This document shows positions 1 through 11,057 of a stretch of 64,000 bases of DNA, piece by piece. Source of the DNA: Begonia masoniana (taxonomy: Eukaryota; Streptophyta; Magnoliopsida; Cucurbitales; Begoniaceae); NCBI GenBank assembly GCA_022432975.1, contig CM039509.1:6015043-6079042 (forward strand), in the 5' to 3' direction. The notes under the pieces are model-generated. The model ran no database searches. It was not told the origin of the DNA and saw nothing but the letters and a program-made list of their open reading frames with translations. Both the position numbers and the translations under genes were made by a program. Position 1 is the first letter of the stretch. Each line of letters starts with the position of its first letter.

Positions 1-71
1 CAATTTTCTCCACAATATGCTTACTATTAAATAACGGAATAGAAATTGGTTTATATGAACCAGGTGTTACA
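1..71 (-). mobile_element. Edge of an LTR inserted in element 1
   Basis: The integrase frame of the minus-strand element stops making sense exactly at a GGTGTTACA end (64-71), the standard terminus of the LTRs in this window. Read on the minus strand the terminus begins TGTAACACCTGGTTC, close to the start of the LTR at 20502. The rest lies outside the window, so solo LTR and full element cannot be told apart. The expected target duplication would be 72-76 (TGAGC), not checkable here. Confidence 0.6.
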
Positions 72-446
72 TGAGCTTTCCTTTCTTACCAAATCTCATT
101 ACGCCCTTGAAAGGCGACACTTTCAAGAATACTTCATCGCCCTCAGTGAACTCTAAGTCTCTTCTTCTATGGTCCGCATTACTCTTCTGTCGACTCTGAG
201 CAATTTTTATTCGTTGTTTGATAGCAGCAATCACCTCGGACATCTGTTGTAATAACTTAGGACCGATAAGCTTGGCTTCTCCGACTTCATCCCAACACAA
301 TGGGGATCTACACTTCCTGCCGTAAAGAGCTTCATATGGAGCCATACCTATCGTAGCCTGGTAGCTATTATTGTAAGCGAACTCCACTAACGACAAATAT
401 CTACTCCAAGGAGCATGAAATTCCAGCACGCATGACCTTAACATAT
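72..446 (-). pseudogene. Integrase C-terminal part of element 1
   Basis: The minus-strand frame continues the integrase interrupted by the solo LTR. It holds the stretch after the catalytic Glu, including [20 protein letters not shown] and the core end KGVMRFGKKGKL, which precede the C-terminal domain in Tekay-type integrases. The frame ends where the LTR at 1-71 begins. The TSD copy CATAT (442-446) reads ATATG on the minus strand and joins directly to the frame at 2716. Not functional because both sides are interrupted. Confidence 0.85.
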
Positions 447-922
447 TGTAGCACCCGGTTTCAATAAATCAAAATAAGTTATTAAACGGTGGTATATAAT
501 TTTTATGGTTAAAATTTAGTGAAATGTTGATTAGGTTGTAAATGACTAGGCAGGGGCAAGATGGTAATTGCGAATTTATATTGTGGATAAGGTATTTAAG
601 GAAAGGTTTAGTGAGGTTTAGCCGCCACTGTTTTATTACTCTTACCTCTCAGCTCAAGCAGACTACCTCTGGGCGATTTCCCCTCCGGTTTTCCCCAACC
701 AAGGTGAGTTTTGAATCAACTACTTGCCGTTCTAGTGCTAGGGTAGCTGAAGGATTGCAATGTATGTATCTTCGATAAGCTGCGGGTGAGAGATTTGGGT
801 TTTGGGGTTTAGTGATGTATCGGGAATGCTTAATCAGTAGAGCCCCAAACTGGCTTCCTTAGACTTCAGTAGTTAGATAAAGTTTAGTGGAGATCTAATC
901 CATAATCTGTCAATGGTTTTAG

Positions 923-972
923 GTGAGCAGATTTTTGGAGTAGCATATAGCCGAGCGATTTCCAGGAGCCAG
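923..972 (+). other. Putative leader micro-exon (50 nt) in solo LTR
   Basis: Bounded by TTTTAG|GTGAGC on the left and GCCAG|GTAAGTA on the right, both good plant splice consensus. A GCC-TTCG-GGC hairpin (993-1002) followed by CTACATCACA comes 20 nt after the donor. The next acceptor-like TGATGTAG|GTG is at 1459/1460, giving a 487-nt candidate intron. Splicing is inferred from comparison with the other LTRs. Confidence 0.5.
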
Positions 973-1136
973 GTAAGTAAAGTAATGTGTGAGCCTTCGG
1001 GCCTACATCACAAAACAGTAGGTTTATGCGTGTTTGAGTGTTTCTTTTCTTTATGTCATGCATTAAGTTTTTGAAGAATTACGAAAATGAATTTATGTGC
1101 AAGGTTATGATGAGTATGAATTGAATGAAACAGAGT

Positions 1137-1325
1137 AGCTGTTAAGGGAAGTAATCCGCCCCTTAACTGAGTAGAGGATTTATTACATTGGGAGAACCGA
1201 TCCCACTCCCAAGGGAATTAAGGGATCTGTATTAGCTGTTAAGGGAAGTAATCCGCCCCTTAACTGAGTAGAGGATTTATTACATTGGGAGAACTGATCC
1301 CACTCCCAAGGGAACTTAGGGATCA
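1137..1325 (+). repeat. Two tandem ~95-bp units with inverted repeats
   Basis: Each unit holds TTAAGGG...CCCTTAA and TTGGGAG...CTCCCAA dyads, so each RNA copy could form two short stems. The same two-unit block is present at 21205-21390 and 28119-28304 in element 2. It lies inside the second candidate leader intron. Confidence 0.75.
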
Positions 1326-1879
1326 GACCAGTTTATGAACGATGCACAACTGAGTTGAGAAAATTAGAAACTGCATGATCAGGGTTTATGTTTCAGCATA
1401 CATTTCATTAATACTTTACTTGCTTAGCATTAGGCTAATAGATGAGTTTTGTGATGTAGGTGTTGAGGATACAGCAGGTGATTTCCCTGAGAGCATAACC
1501 GAGTAGATGAGGTTGGTGGAGCACGACTGTGCAACGGTCAGGCATCTGATGGGGCGGTTTGACTGGTGTCATTGACTAACAAAGATTAATTGACAGTATT
1601 TCAAATTTATTATACTGAGCTTTCATGACAGTAGAAATTTTAATGTTTTGGAATTCGCTTTTGAGTTTCTTTTCCGATAACGATATTCTGTTGGGATTTC
1701 AAGATAGTACTTATGAGTTTCTAGTGACACAAAGGTTTGGATTGTCTCTGGTTAGTTTTAGCAAGAATGAGTTACTTGAAGTTTTTAAAAGTATTCTTAG
1801 TTTTCTCTGAATTTAGTATTCTGTTGGTTTATTACTGGATTTGCAAGTGAAGCGATTAGAGTTGTTGTTTTGCTTTCTA

Positions 1880-2440
1880 TCGACAGATGATATCTGTCGG
1901 TAGATGTTGAGTAAATTTTAAATTCTATCGGAAGATGTCTTCAGAAAAGCCATCGGAAGATGTAAATTTTAAAGTCTATCAGTAGATGCTTTAAGGAGTT
2001 ACGTGAGTAGCACGTGTCGGCAGATGTAGTCCATTCCATCGGAAGAGGGAGAAACCCGTTTGTCGTTTAGCGAATCGGAAGGTGTAGAGTAACCCGTTTG
2101 TCGTTTAGCGAATCGGAAGGCGTGGAGTCATATTGTTGTTATCGGAAGATGACGTGTGTTTGTCTATTGAGAGATGAAATTGCGCTGACTTCATCGGCAG
2201 ATGAAGTTATGTTAACTTCATCGGCAGATGAAGTGGTGTGTGAAGTTACCATGATTTCATCGGCAGATGAAGTTGTGGGTGAAGTTGTGTAGACGTCATC
2301 GGCAGAAGCCTTTGGTTTTCTGCTTCTGCTCCTTCCGTTGACTAGTCGTTGGCAGACGAGTTCAACTCGTGACGTCATCGGCAGGAACCTCGTTCCGTTT
2401 CCTTCCGTTGACTTTGTCGTCGGCAGATGAATTCGACTTT
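1880..2440 (+). repeat. Degenerate ATCGGCAGATG repeat block
   Basis: Irregular copies of ATCGGAAGATG, TCGGCAGATGAAGTT and TTGTCGTTTAGCGAATCGG follow one another. A palindromic TGACGTCA lies at 2370-2377. The equivalent slot in the related LTRs at 20502 and 27416 carries a similar block. This is the position occupied by unrelated minisatellites in other LTR families here. Confidence 0.7.
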
Positions 2441-2715
2441 TGTAATTCCTTGAGTAGTCCATCATTTAAAACCTTATTTTCTCTTGACCGAATACTTTAA
2501 ACATTTCCATTAATCTTTCCAACAATATTTTCACAGCTAGTTAAATCCCCATTGTAGTTTTAAATAATTTTCCGCTGCAAAGTTTTCAAATGTTTTGAAC
2601 GTTTAGAAAATGTCAAATTTTGAATGTCGAATGAAGTTTTAAATTTATTCGAAATTTCTTAGTTATGATCAAGTAATGAGTAGCGAACCGGGTTCAGATA
2701 ACTCGGGGCGTTACA

Positions 2716-3177
2716 CATATCCTCCAATATCTGGATCGTTCTCTCATATTGTCCGTCAGTCTGTGGATGAAAAGCTGTGCTGAAATTTAACTTGGTACCT
2801 AAAGAGTTTTGCAAGCTTTTCCAGAATCTCGACGTGAATCTAGGGTCCCGGTCGGATACAATTGATACTGACACCCCATGCAGCTTGATGATCTCGCTAA
2901 TGTATAGCTCTGCATACTGATCCATAGAAAACGTCGTCTTCACAGGTAGAAAGTGGGCTGACTTCGTCAATCTGTCCACTATGACCCATATGCTATTATG
3001 GCCCTTGGCCGTCCTCGGTAAGCCAACAACGAAGTCCATAGCGATATTCTCACACTTCCATTCAGGGATCGGAAGAGGCTGAAGCGTTCCACTCGGTCGT
3101 TGATGTTCAGCTTTGACTTGTTGACATATCATGCAAGACTCCACATATTTGGCTACTTCATTCTTCATATTAAGCCA
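2716..3177 (-). pseudogene. Integrase core of element 1
   Basis: The frame covers the end of the HHCC zinc-binding domain (SCMICQQVKAEHQRP) and the catalytic core. The first Asp is in AMDFVVGLPRT, the second in IVSDRDPRFTSRFWKSL, and the Glu in the DGQYERTIQ context. The core would join retroelement cDNA to chromosomal DNA. A nonsense codon replaces one Trp of the conserved HFWW at about 3175-3177, separating this piece from the RNase H frame. The right-hand target duplication of the solo LTR (2716-2720) belongs to this frame and joins it to 442-446. Confidence 0.9.
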
Positions 3178-4242
3178 CTAGAAATGAAGTTTCAAGTCTT
3201 GATACATCTTTGTGCTACCAGGGTGCACAGAGAAAGAAGATGAGTGGGCTTCCGACAAGATGTTCTTTCGTAACTCTTCGTCTCTCGGAACATACCACCT
3301 ATCTTTGAACTTAAGAATTCCATCTCTCGAATAACTGAAATCGGAAGAAGCCATAGGTAACTTGCTTACTATATCAGCCATCTCCTTTGAATTGGTCTTC
3401 TGGGCTTCCTTAATTCGGTCCAGGACGGTGCGCCGTAGTGTCAAGTCTGCTAGTATGGCCGATAGCCCAGAAACTATCTCCATATCGAACTTCTGTATCT
3501 CTGTCATCAAAGGCATTGATACGGCCGACATAGCCGGTTGCATAGTAGCTGGCATCCTGCTCAATGCATCGGCTACCACGTTAGCTTTCCCCGGGTGGTA
3601 TTTAATCTCAACATCATAATCTTTCACAAATTCTAACCACCGACTTTGTCTCATGTTTAACTCTTTCTGGGTAAATATATACTTCAAACTCTTGTGATCA
3701 GAAAACACCTCACATGATTGTCCATATAAGTGGTGTCTCCATACTTTCAGTGCAAAGACAACTGCCGCTAACTCAAGGTTGTGAGTAGGGTAGTTTTGCT
3801 CGTGGTTCTTCAATTGTCTGGATGCGTATGCTACTACTTTCCCTTCTTGCATTAATACACATCCCAAGCCGACCTTGGACACATCACAGTATACGCTGAA
3901 TTTTCCGTCTTCAACTGGCAATACTAACAGAGGAGCAGTGGTTAATTTCTGCTTAAGTGTCTGAAAACTCACCTCACAAGCTTCAGACCACTTGAACTTG
4001 ATGTCTTTCCTCGTTAAGCTGGTCATAGGCTTCGCTATCACAGAAAATCCCTTGATAAACTTTTTGTAATAACCAGCTAACCCAATAAAACTTCGTACTT
4101 CACTGGCATTTCTCGGTCTCGGCCATTCTTTCACTACCAGAATCTTGTCTGGATCCACGGACACTCCTTCTGCCGACACCACATGGCCTAGGAAGTTAAT
4201 CCTGCTCAACCAAAATTCACACTTCGACAACTTGGCGTACAA
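3178..4242 (-). pseudogene. RT end, RNase H and integrase N-terminus of element 1
   Basis: About 354 residues. They start with the RT thumb and connection ([33 protein letters not shown]), continue with RNase H ([32 protein letters not shown]), and end in the integrase N-terminal His residues ([18 protein letters not shown]). RNase H degrades the RNA strand during cDNA synthesis. A nonsense codon near 4249-4251 separates it from the RT fingers and palm. Confidence 0.9.
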
Positions 4243-4251
4243 TTGGTGTTG

Positions 4252-5067
4252 TTAAAGAGTCGATAGCACAATCGCCAAGTGCTCTTCGTGTTCGGCTTCA
4301 CTCCTGGAATAAACCAGGATGTCGTCGATGAAGACGATTACAAACTTATCCAAGAAATCTTGGAATATCCTGTTCATCAAATCCATAAATGCCGCTGGGG
4401 CATTAGTCAACCCAAACGACATTACCAAGAACTCGTAGTGTCCGTACCGAGTCCTGAAGGCGATCTTTGGAATATCATCAGCCCTGACCTTCAACTGGTA
4501 ATAACCGGAGCGCAAGTCAATTTTTGAAAATACCCGAGCCTCTTGTAACTGGTCAAATAAATCATCGATCCTCGACAACGGGTACTTATTTTTGATGGTC
4601 AACTTGTTCAGCTCCCGGTAGTCAATACACATGTGTAGGGACCCATCTTTCTTCTTGAAAAACAAGACGGGAGCACCCCACGGAGAGAAACTAGGGCGCA
4701 TAAAACCCTTGTCTACCAATTTCTTTAGCTGAGCCTTCAACTCCCTCAGCTTAATTGGTGCCATTCGATACGGATTCCTCGACACTGGTTTAGCACCCGA
4801 AAATACATCAATCTCGAACTCGATTTCACGATCCGGCGGCAATCCCGGTAAGTCATCTAAGAAAACCTCTGAGAAGTCTCGAACTACCGGAATATTTTGA
4901 AGTTCCACATCACTTTGCCTTTGAACATCTACTATGTGGGCAAGAAATCCGATGCATCCTGACCTCATCAGCTGTTGAGCTTTCAAGGAAGATATAACAG
5001 GCATACGGTGTTTCTTTGGTACTACCTGATAGGAGAATTCTACCCCGTTCGGGCGCTTAAAAGACAC
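4252..5067 (-). pseudogene. Reverse transcriptase of element 1
   Basis: About 271 residues with fingers and palm in order: the conserved entry [54 protein letters not shown], and the catalytic box [12 protein letters not shown] (an IDD variant of the YxDD box, usual in Ty3/gypsy). It ends in [11 protein letters not shown]. The frame differs from the protease at 5078-5470, and a few codons between the domains seem missing. Confidence 0.92.
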
Positions 5068-5077
5068 TAGCCCGGAC

Positions 5078-5470
5078 CTAAAGTTTGATGGTGGCGTGAT
5101 GTCTAAACAGCCAGTCCATCTCCAGAATCACATCGTATCCTTTCATACCGATAACGATAAGACTGACATACAACTTCTGGTCTCCTACTGACACTATATC
5201 ACCCCGTACAACTTGCTCGGAGTGCATAAACTCTCCGGACGGTAGCATAATGCTGTAGGGCTGATCTAACGGCGTACAACAAAACTCCTTTCTAACCACG
5301 AAATCCACTGCCACAAACGAATGTGTGGCCCCCGTGTCCCACAAGGTATAAGTAGGTGCATCACATATTGAAATTGTACATGTAATTGCTGTGTGCTGAG
5401 CGGCATCATCAACGTCCTCCATCATTGCAAAAACTCTAGGTACGGCCTGATTCGGTCTCGTGTCAGGCAC
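5078..5470 (-). pseudogene. Aspartic protease of element 1
   Basis: About 130 residues. The active-site loop is visible as WDTGATHSFVA and the domain ends with [15 protein letters not shown], the usual gypsy retropepsin flap-to-end pattern. Upstream in the same direction is a CCHC knuckle (CDKEGHQVRDC) with a nonsense codon inside its first loop near 5508. Downstream the frame breaks before RT. The protease would cut the Gag-Pol polyprotein. Confidence 0.88.
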
Positions 5471-6414
5471 CGGACAATCCCGGACTTGGTGGCCCTCCTT
5501 GTCACATCAGAAGCATCGGCCAAGTAAAGAGCCTACACTCCCCCGTATGATTTCTCTGGCAACGTGGGCATACAGGAAGCTGAGGAACTCCCATAGGTCT
5601 TTTTCCATTGTCCTGATAAATGGCAACTTCATTAGGTCTCTTAACACCTCTGTTCTGTTGCTGTTGTGGTTGCCCAAACTGACCCTTTTGTTGTTGTTGC
5701 TGTAGAGGGGCATCACGTAAGATTCTCTTTGATGTATCTCTATATCTCTGAGACTTCGCCTCTAAGGCTTCCAACTGATAAGCCTTGTCCACTACCTTCG
5801 TATACGGGGCCTCGTCAAAACCGCTGTATGTAATCCTCCGCAAGAGGTCAAACTTCAAACCCTGAATAAATTGGTGCACCTTGTTTTCGTCAGTGGCCAC
5901 CAAATGAGGTGCATAGCGGGATAGCGAACTCGAACCTCTGAACATACTCGGCCACTGATCCAAATTGCCGGAGTCGAGCAAATTCAATCATCTTCTCCTT
6001 CCTCACGCTGCGATCGAAGTATTTCACGTAGAAAATTCTTTTGAATCTTTCCCAGCTCAATGCCACGGTAGTAGACTGCACCGTGTCCCACCAAAATCCA
6101 GCATTTTTGGTGAGATAAAATGAGGCACATATCACTTTCTTGTTCTCCTCCATTTCAGCATAGTTGAACATTTTCTCTATCGCTCGAATCAATTCCACGG
6201 CGTGAGTAGGATCTGTTGATAATCCATCGAAAACAGGGGGCTGGAGTCATCGGAATCTCTCTCCACTAGAGTCATGTGGAGCGTTTGCATGGTTATTGTT
6301 CCCATTTTCAGCCATCATGCGCTCCATCATGCGAGACTGAACGCTGACCAGCTCGGTTAAGCGATCGATGGCCCTGGCACTACCGCTTGCTTCATCCTGA
6401 TGTCTTCACTCCAT
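5471..6414 (-). pseudogene. Gag of element 1
   Basis: The likely start is the ATG at 6414-6412. The second or third codon is already a stop (TGA where related copies have Trp), and a further TGA lies near 6250. The capsid-like retrotransposon Gag domain is recognisable from AIEKMFNYAEMEENKKVICASFYL, WERFKRIFYVKYF and FARLRQFGSVAEYVQRFE. A Gln-rich linker follows, then a Cys motif CPRCQRNHTGEC. A frame change near 5890-5930 splits the capsid region. Gag would form the cytoplasmic particle that packages the RNA. Confidence 0.85.
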
Positions 6415-6558
6415 TTATAAGAAAATCCTATAAACAATAATCAAATTTAATAAACTGAAATTTTACGGGAGCTTAAACACTTACAGTTGGTGGAGCGATC
6501 TCACGTGGCGGGTTGTGCAGTCAGAAAGTTTACAGAATCGCTTTTAAAATCTGATTTA

Positions 6559-6570
6559 TCTCTGATACCA
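6559..6570 (-). other. Primer binding site (initiator tRNA-Met), element 1
   Basis: Plus strand TCTCTGATACCA, i.e. TGGTATCAGAGA on the element strand. It matches the 3' end of plant initiator tRNA-Met except the last base. Four bases separate it from the LTR edge at 6575. Confidence 0.9.
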
Positions 6571-6944
6571 TAACTGTGACAGCCCCGAACCGATCGGAGT
6601 CTGAGGAGCCATCACTCCGGAACATTCAAAACGGGGACTACATTTTTTTTTGAACTTTAAACAAACAGACTGGACTTTTAAAACAAACCCTTAAAACTTT
6701 ACAGCTAGAGAAAACCTTCTCTGGATTTAAAGTCAAAATGGTAAAACAGTTAAACCGGGCTGCAGAATGAATTACATAAGGAAATCAGAATACTTGGAAC
6801 ATTTAAATAAAAGACTAGATGGACGACGGGCATACAGAGGAAACGTGATAAAAATACATGCAGTGAAAATAAATGAGGAATATAGACTGAAAGTCATACT
6901 GGGAGAAAGTTACAGTGAATAACAGAATCGGGTGATATAGGCTA

Positions 6945-8969
6945 GCGGTGGGTGTGAATAAGACAAAAGTGAACAGTGGCAGCGGTGGATGCGGATAAAC
7001 AAAAGAGAACGGTGGATGTAGACTATAAACAGAAAATTTACTGTTCACCGATGGATGTGAACTACAGACAGAAATTTACTATTCACAGGTGGATGTGAAT
7101 TACAAACAGAAATTTACTGTTCACAGGTGGATGTGAACTACAGACAAAAATTTACTGTTCACAGGTGGACGTGAACTACAAACAGAAATTTACTGTTCAC
7201 AGGTGGATGTGAACTACAAACAGAAATTTTACTGTTCACAGGTGGATGTGAACTACAACAGAAATTTACTGTTCACAGGTGGATGTGAACTACAACAGAA
7301 ATTTACTGTTCACAGGTGGATGTGAACTACAAAGAGAAATTTACTGTTCACAGGTGGATGTGAACTACAAAGAGAAATTTACTGTTCACAGGTGGATGTG
7401 AACTACAGACAGAAATTTACTATTCACAGGTGGATGTGAACTACAACAGAAATTTACTGTTCACAGGTGGATGTGAACTACAACAGAAATTTACTGTTCA
7501 CAGGTGGATGTGAACTACAACAGAAATTTACTGTTCACAGGTGGATGTGAACTACAGACAGAAATTTACTGTTCACAGGTGGATGTGAACTACAACAGAA
7601 ATTTACTGTTCACAGGTGGATGTGAACTACAACAGAAATTTACTATTCACAGGTGGATGTGAACTACAAACAGAAATTTACTGTTCACAGGTGGATGTGA
7701 ACTACAGACAGAAATTTACTGTTCACAGGTGGATGTGAACTACAACAGAAATTTACTGTTCACAGGTGGATGTGAACTACAACAGAAATTTACTGTTCAC
7801 AGGTGGATGTGAACTACAACAGAAATTTACTGTTCACAGGTGGATGTGAACTACAGACAGAAATTTACTATTCACAGGTGGATGTGAACTACAACAGAAA
7901 TTTACTGTTCACAGGTGGATGTGAACTACAAACAGAAATTTACTGTTCACAGGTGGATGTGAACTACAGACAGAAATTTACTGTTCACAGGTGGATGTGA
8001 ACTACAGACAGAAATTTACTGTTCACAGGTGGATGTGAACTACAACAGAAATTTACTGTTCACAGGTGGATGTGAACTACAACAGAAATTTACTGTTCAC
8101 AGGTGGATGTGAACTACAACAGAAATTTACTGTTCACAGGTGGATGTGAACTACAACAGAAATTTACTGTTCACAGGTGGATGTGAACTACAGACAGAAA
8201 TTTACTATTCACAGGTGGATGTGAACTACAGACAGAAATTTACTGTTCACAGGTGGATGTGAACTACAACAGAAATTTACTGTTCACAGGTGGATGTGAA
8301 CTACAGACAGAAATTTACTGTTCACAGGTGGATGTGAACTACAGACAGAAATTTACTGTTCACAGGTGGATGTGAACTACAACAGAAATTTACTGTTCAC
8401 AGGTGGATGTGAACTACAACAGAAATTTACTGTTCACAGGTGGATGTGAACTACAGACAGAAATTTACTGTTCACAGGTGGATGTGAACTACAAACAGAA
8501 ATTTACTGTTCACAGGTGGATGTGAACTACAACAGAAATTTACTGTTCACAGGTGGATGTGAACTACAGACAGAAATTTACTGTTCACAGGTGGATGTGA
8601 ACTACAACAGAAATTTACTGTTCACAGGTGGATGTGAACTACAACAGAAATTTACTGTTCACAGGTGGATGTGAACTACAGACAGAAATTTACTGTTCAC
8701 AGGTGGATGTGAACTACAGACAGAAATTTACTATTCACAGGTGGATGTGAACTACAACAGAAATTTACTGTTCACAGGTGGATGTGAACTACAACAGAAA
8801 TTTACTGTTCACAGGTGGATGTGAACTACAACAGAAATTTACTGTTCACAGGTGGATGTGAACTACAGACAGAAATTTACTGTTCACAGGTGGATGTGAA
8901 CTACAACAGAAATTTACTGTTCACAGGTGGATGTGAACTACAGACAGAAATTTACTGTTCACAGGTGGA
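6945..8969. repeat. ~37-bp minisatellite in the LTR of element 1
   Basis: About 50 copies of a 37-38-bp unit (GGTGGATGTGAACTACAACA then GAAATTTACTGTTCACA). Units from about 6945 to 7060 are degenerate; the rest are nearly identical, with A/G, T/C and one-base length variants. Each unit boundary makes the inverted repeat GTTCACA-GGTGGA-TGTGAAC, a 7-bp stem with a 6-nt loop. Short open frames inside it are by-products of the repeat and not genes. Confidence 0.97.
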
Positions 8970-9168
8970 ACTCTTGTCTGACTGCAACAACCACCCTGTG
9001 AGCTCATCCCGCCAACTACATCAACTCATCATCTTGAGGCACAATGTCCTCCTCTGGAGGATCCATACCTACAACAGGGTTCATGTAGAGACCCCGTTTC
9101 CCAGCAAGATATTGTCCGCTCTGGGGATTGGGCCGCAGCCCAATATCCTCCCCTCACGACTTTGTTTG

Positions 9169-9249
9169 GCGAGAACTTCCTAGAAGGTCACCCAACCTGG
9201 AATTGCTCTTGTCGAAGCACTTTTAACTTCGGAGTTCTTATGGGATCCG
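9169..9249 (-). promoter_or_regulatory. 5S-rRNA-like pol III promoter domain, Cassandra left LTR
   Basis: Minus strand shows GGATCCCATAAGAACTCCG, a box-A-like AGTTAAAAGTGCTTCG and a box-C-like GGTTGGGTGACCTTCTAGG, in the order of the 5S internal control region. It is a derived domain and not a functional 5S gene: several 5S positions are altered and the 5S ends are missing. Confidence 0.9.
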
Positions 9250-9623
9250 TTGCCAATTGTGCTCCAAAACGCGTCTTGCTATGTTGGAAGGGTCTCTTTA
9301 CATATGTTTCATTTCCACATACTTCCCCAAGCGATGTGGGATTGTGACGACCCCCTTTTTACGACCTGTCACCTTCCGGTTCGCCCGCGTGGACGTACCG
9401 CCATCCGGGTTCCAGTTCGTGCAGCCATCGTACCCATACGTGCATATTCGGGTCATCACAATCACCCCCCCTCGGGGGCCCAACGTCCTCGTTGGCCACA
9501 TTTTCGGTTGGGTACAGGCTCTGATACCATTTGTAAATTGTAGCGACCCCGTTTCCCAGCAAGATATTGTCCGCTCTGGAGATTGGGCCGCAGCCCAATA
9601 TCCTCCCCTCACGGCTTTGTTTG

Positions 9624-9704
9624 ACGAGAACTTCTCGGAAGGTCACCCAACCTGGAATTGCTCTCACCGAAGCACTTTTAACTTCAGAGTTCTTATGGGA
9701 TCCG
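9624..9704 (-). promoter_or_regulatory. 5S-rRNA-like pol III promoter domain, Cassandra right LTR
   Basis: Second copy of the 5S-derived domain, in the 5' LTR of the minus-strand element, so it is the one that could start transcription. It differs from the left copy at several positions (for example CTCACCGAAGC versus CTTGTCGAAGC on the plus strand), so the element is not recent. Confidence 0.9.
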
Positions 9705-11015
9705 TTGCCAATTGTGCGCCAAAACGCGTCTTGCTATGTTGGAAGGGTCTCTTTACATATGTTTCATTTCCACATACTTCCCCAAGCGATGTGGGATTGT
9801 GACGACCCCCTTTTTACAACCTGTCACCTTCCGGTTCGCCCGCGCGGACGTACTGCCATTTGGGTTCCGGTTCGTGCAGCCATCGTACCCATACGTGCAT
9901 ATTCGGGTCATCACAGTTCAACTATGAGCCTAGAGCTCAGTAAGAACATACAATGCAAAGTCATGCACGTGCTATGCATGAACATTTTCAAATACATGAA
10001 CATTACATTACATTATATTTCACTGGACAGGAAGGTATAAGTGGGAAGAAGAACTGGCGCAATAGGAGTACATGCCACAACAGGACATAACATGTAATAT
10101 CCGGCTTGTACGGGATTTTATATTATAATATCTATTGGCATTTTTGTAAATATGTCAAATCAAAACTATTTTACAAAAAGAAAGCGTCATTTCGATTGTA
10201 ACGATTGAAAGGAATTTTAAGGAAATTACGGGATTTTTCGGAGTAATAACGCTATATTTCGAGAAATTATGTTTCTCGTAATATAAAGGACGTTTCAGTA
10301 AAAATAGTAAACGTGGTTTGATTTGCGAACGGACAGTTTTAAAAGAACCCTGGTAGTGAGTTGGAGTTAGTGGAGAATTAAGGAAATTTGGAAAAGCCAA
10401 ATCATTAGTTAATTGACGAAACGAAGGACGAAACAAATAGAAAGTCAAAGGAAGGGCAAAATGGTAAATTTCAAAGTCAAAATTTGAATTAAAAACAATA
10501 ACTCTTATTCTTCTCCACGCCATTTCCTTCTTTCTGCCATCTCTCCCTCTCCTCGCGGCGATTCCTCCTTCTCAACGATCGTTCTTCCTTCGATCGACCT
10601 CCATTCTTCGTGTTTTCTTCGCCATTCACGATTCTAAGTAAGTCTCTAACATTTTCCGGCTTTAGTTCTTAGTTTTCGGAGTTAAAAACGATTAGGGTTT
10701 CGTTTAGGGTTTCGTTAAAAATGCGATTTATGGTTTAAGATTGATAGGTTTATCGAGATTAAGGATATAGTGAACGTATTGAACGTTATTGACGTAGTTA
10801 GATTGATTTGTGAGAATGTTAAAGTTTTAGGATTTTCGAGTTTGTGGAAAATGCTCGTTAATGGAGGTTTTGAAATATAGAAAGTGTAATGTTCGCTAAA
10901 ATGCGTTAGTAAATCAAAATAGAGCTTTAAGAAATTTCTTTAGTTAAGGTTTCGTTAAAATTGGACGTTTAACGATTTAAACTCGTTTTAACGACAATGT
11001 TGTGAAATTCCCTAG

Positions 11016-11057
11016 GTGAACACTCGTGGACGGAGCTTGGATTGCAGCGTGCACGAG
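11016..11057 (+). other. Putative leader micro-exon (42 nt)
   Basis: Bounded by CCCTAG|GTGAAC and CACGAG|GTAAGTT. A GGCC-GATT-GGCC hairpin at 11080-11091 is followed by TACACC. The second acceptor GGTGTAG|GTGA is at 11666/11667 (609-nt candidate intron). Confidence 0.5.

Larger units (their letters stand above)
447..2715 (+). mobile_element. Solo LTR, same family as element 2
   Basis: The sequence starts TGTAGCACCCGG and ends CGGGGCGTTACA. It is flanked by a perfect 5-bp target duplication CATAT (442-446 and 2716-2720). It aligns along its whole length with the LTRs at 20502 and 27416 but is clearly diverged from them. No internal region is present, so it is a solo LTR left by recombination between two LTRs. 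A TATA-like TATTTAA lies at 593-599. Donor-like and acceptor-like sites at 704, 922/923, 973 and 1459/1460 define a possible two-intron leader. Two ~95-bp tandem units (about 1137-1325) and an ATCGGCAGATG-rich block (about 1880-2440) follow. Confidence 0.95.
9084..9915 (-). mobile_element. Cassandra-type TRIM, complete
   Basis: Two 377-bp LTRs (9084-9460 and 9539-9915) begin TGTAG and end ATCACA and flank a 78-bp non-coding middle. In the middle, CTCTGATACCA (about 9519-9529) is a minus-strand tRNA-Met primer site and ATCACCCCCCCTCGGGGG (from 9461) is a minus-strand polypurine tract. The element is flanked by a perfect GTTCA duplication (9079-9083, 9916-9920). Each LTR holds a 5S-rRNA-like segment, the hallmark of Cassandra. 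The element encodes no protein and must borrow functions in trans. Confidence 0.95.

Noticed and set aside
7803..9183. Plus-strand frames rich in NRNLLFTGGCELQTE
   Set aside because: Products of the ~37-bp minisatellite, running on into the Cassandra LTR.
9169..9704. Possible 5S rRNA genes
   Set aside because: Only the central 5S region is present, altered, and within TRIM LTRs. This is the Cassandra hallmark and not a 5S gene.
9162..10040. Several overlapping frames of 60-181 codons on both strands
   Set aside because: They lie within the non-coding Cassandra TRIM and repeat because its two LTRs are alike.
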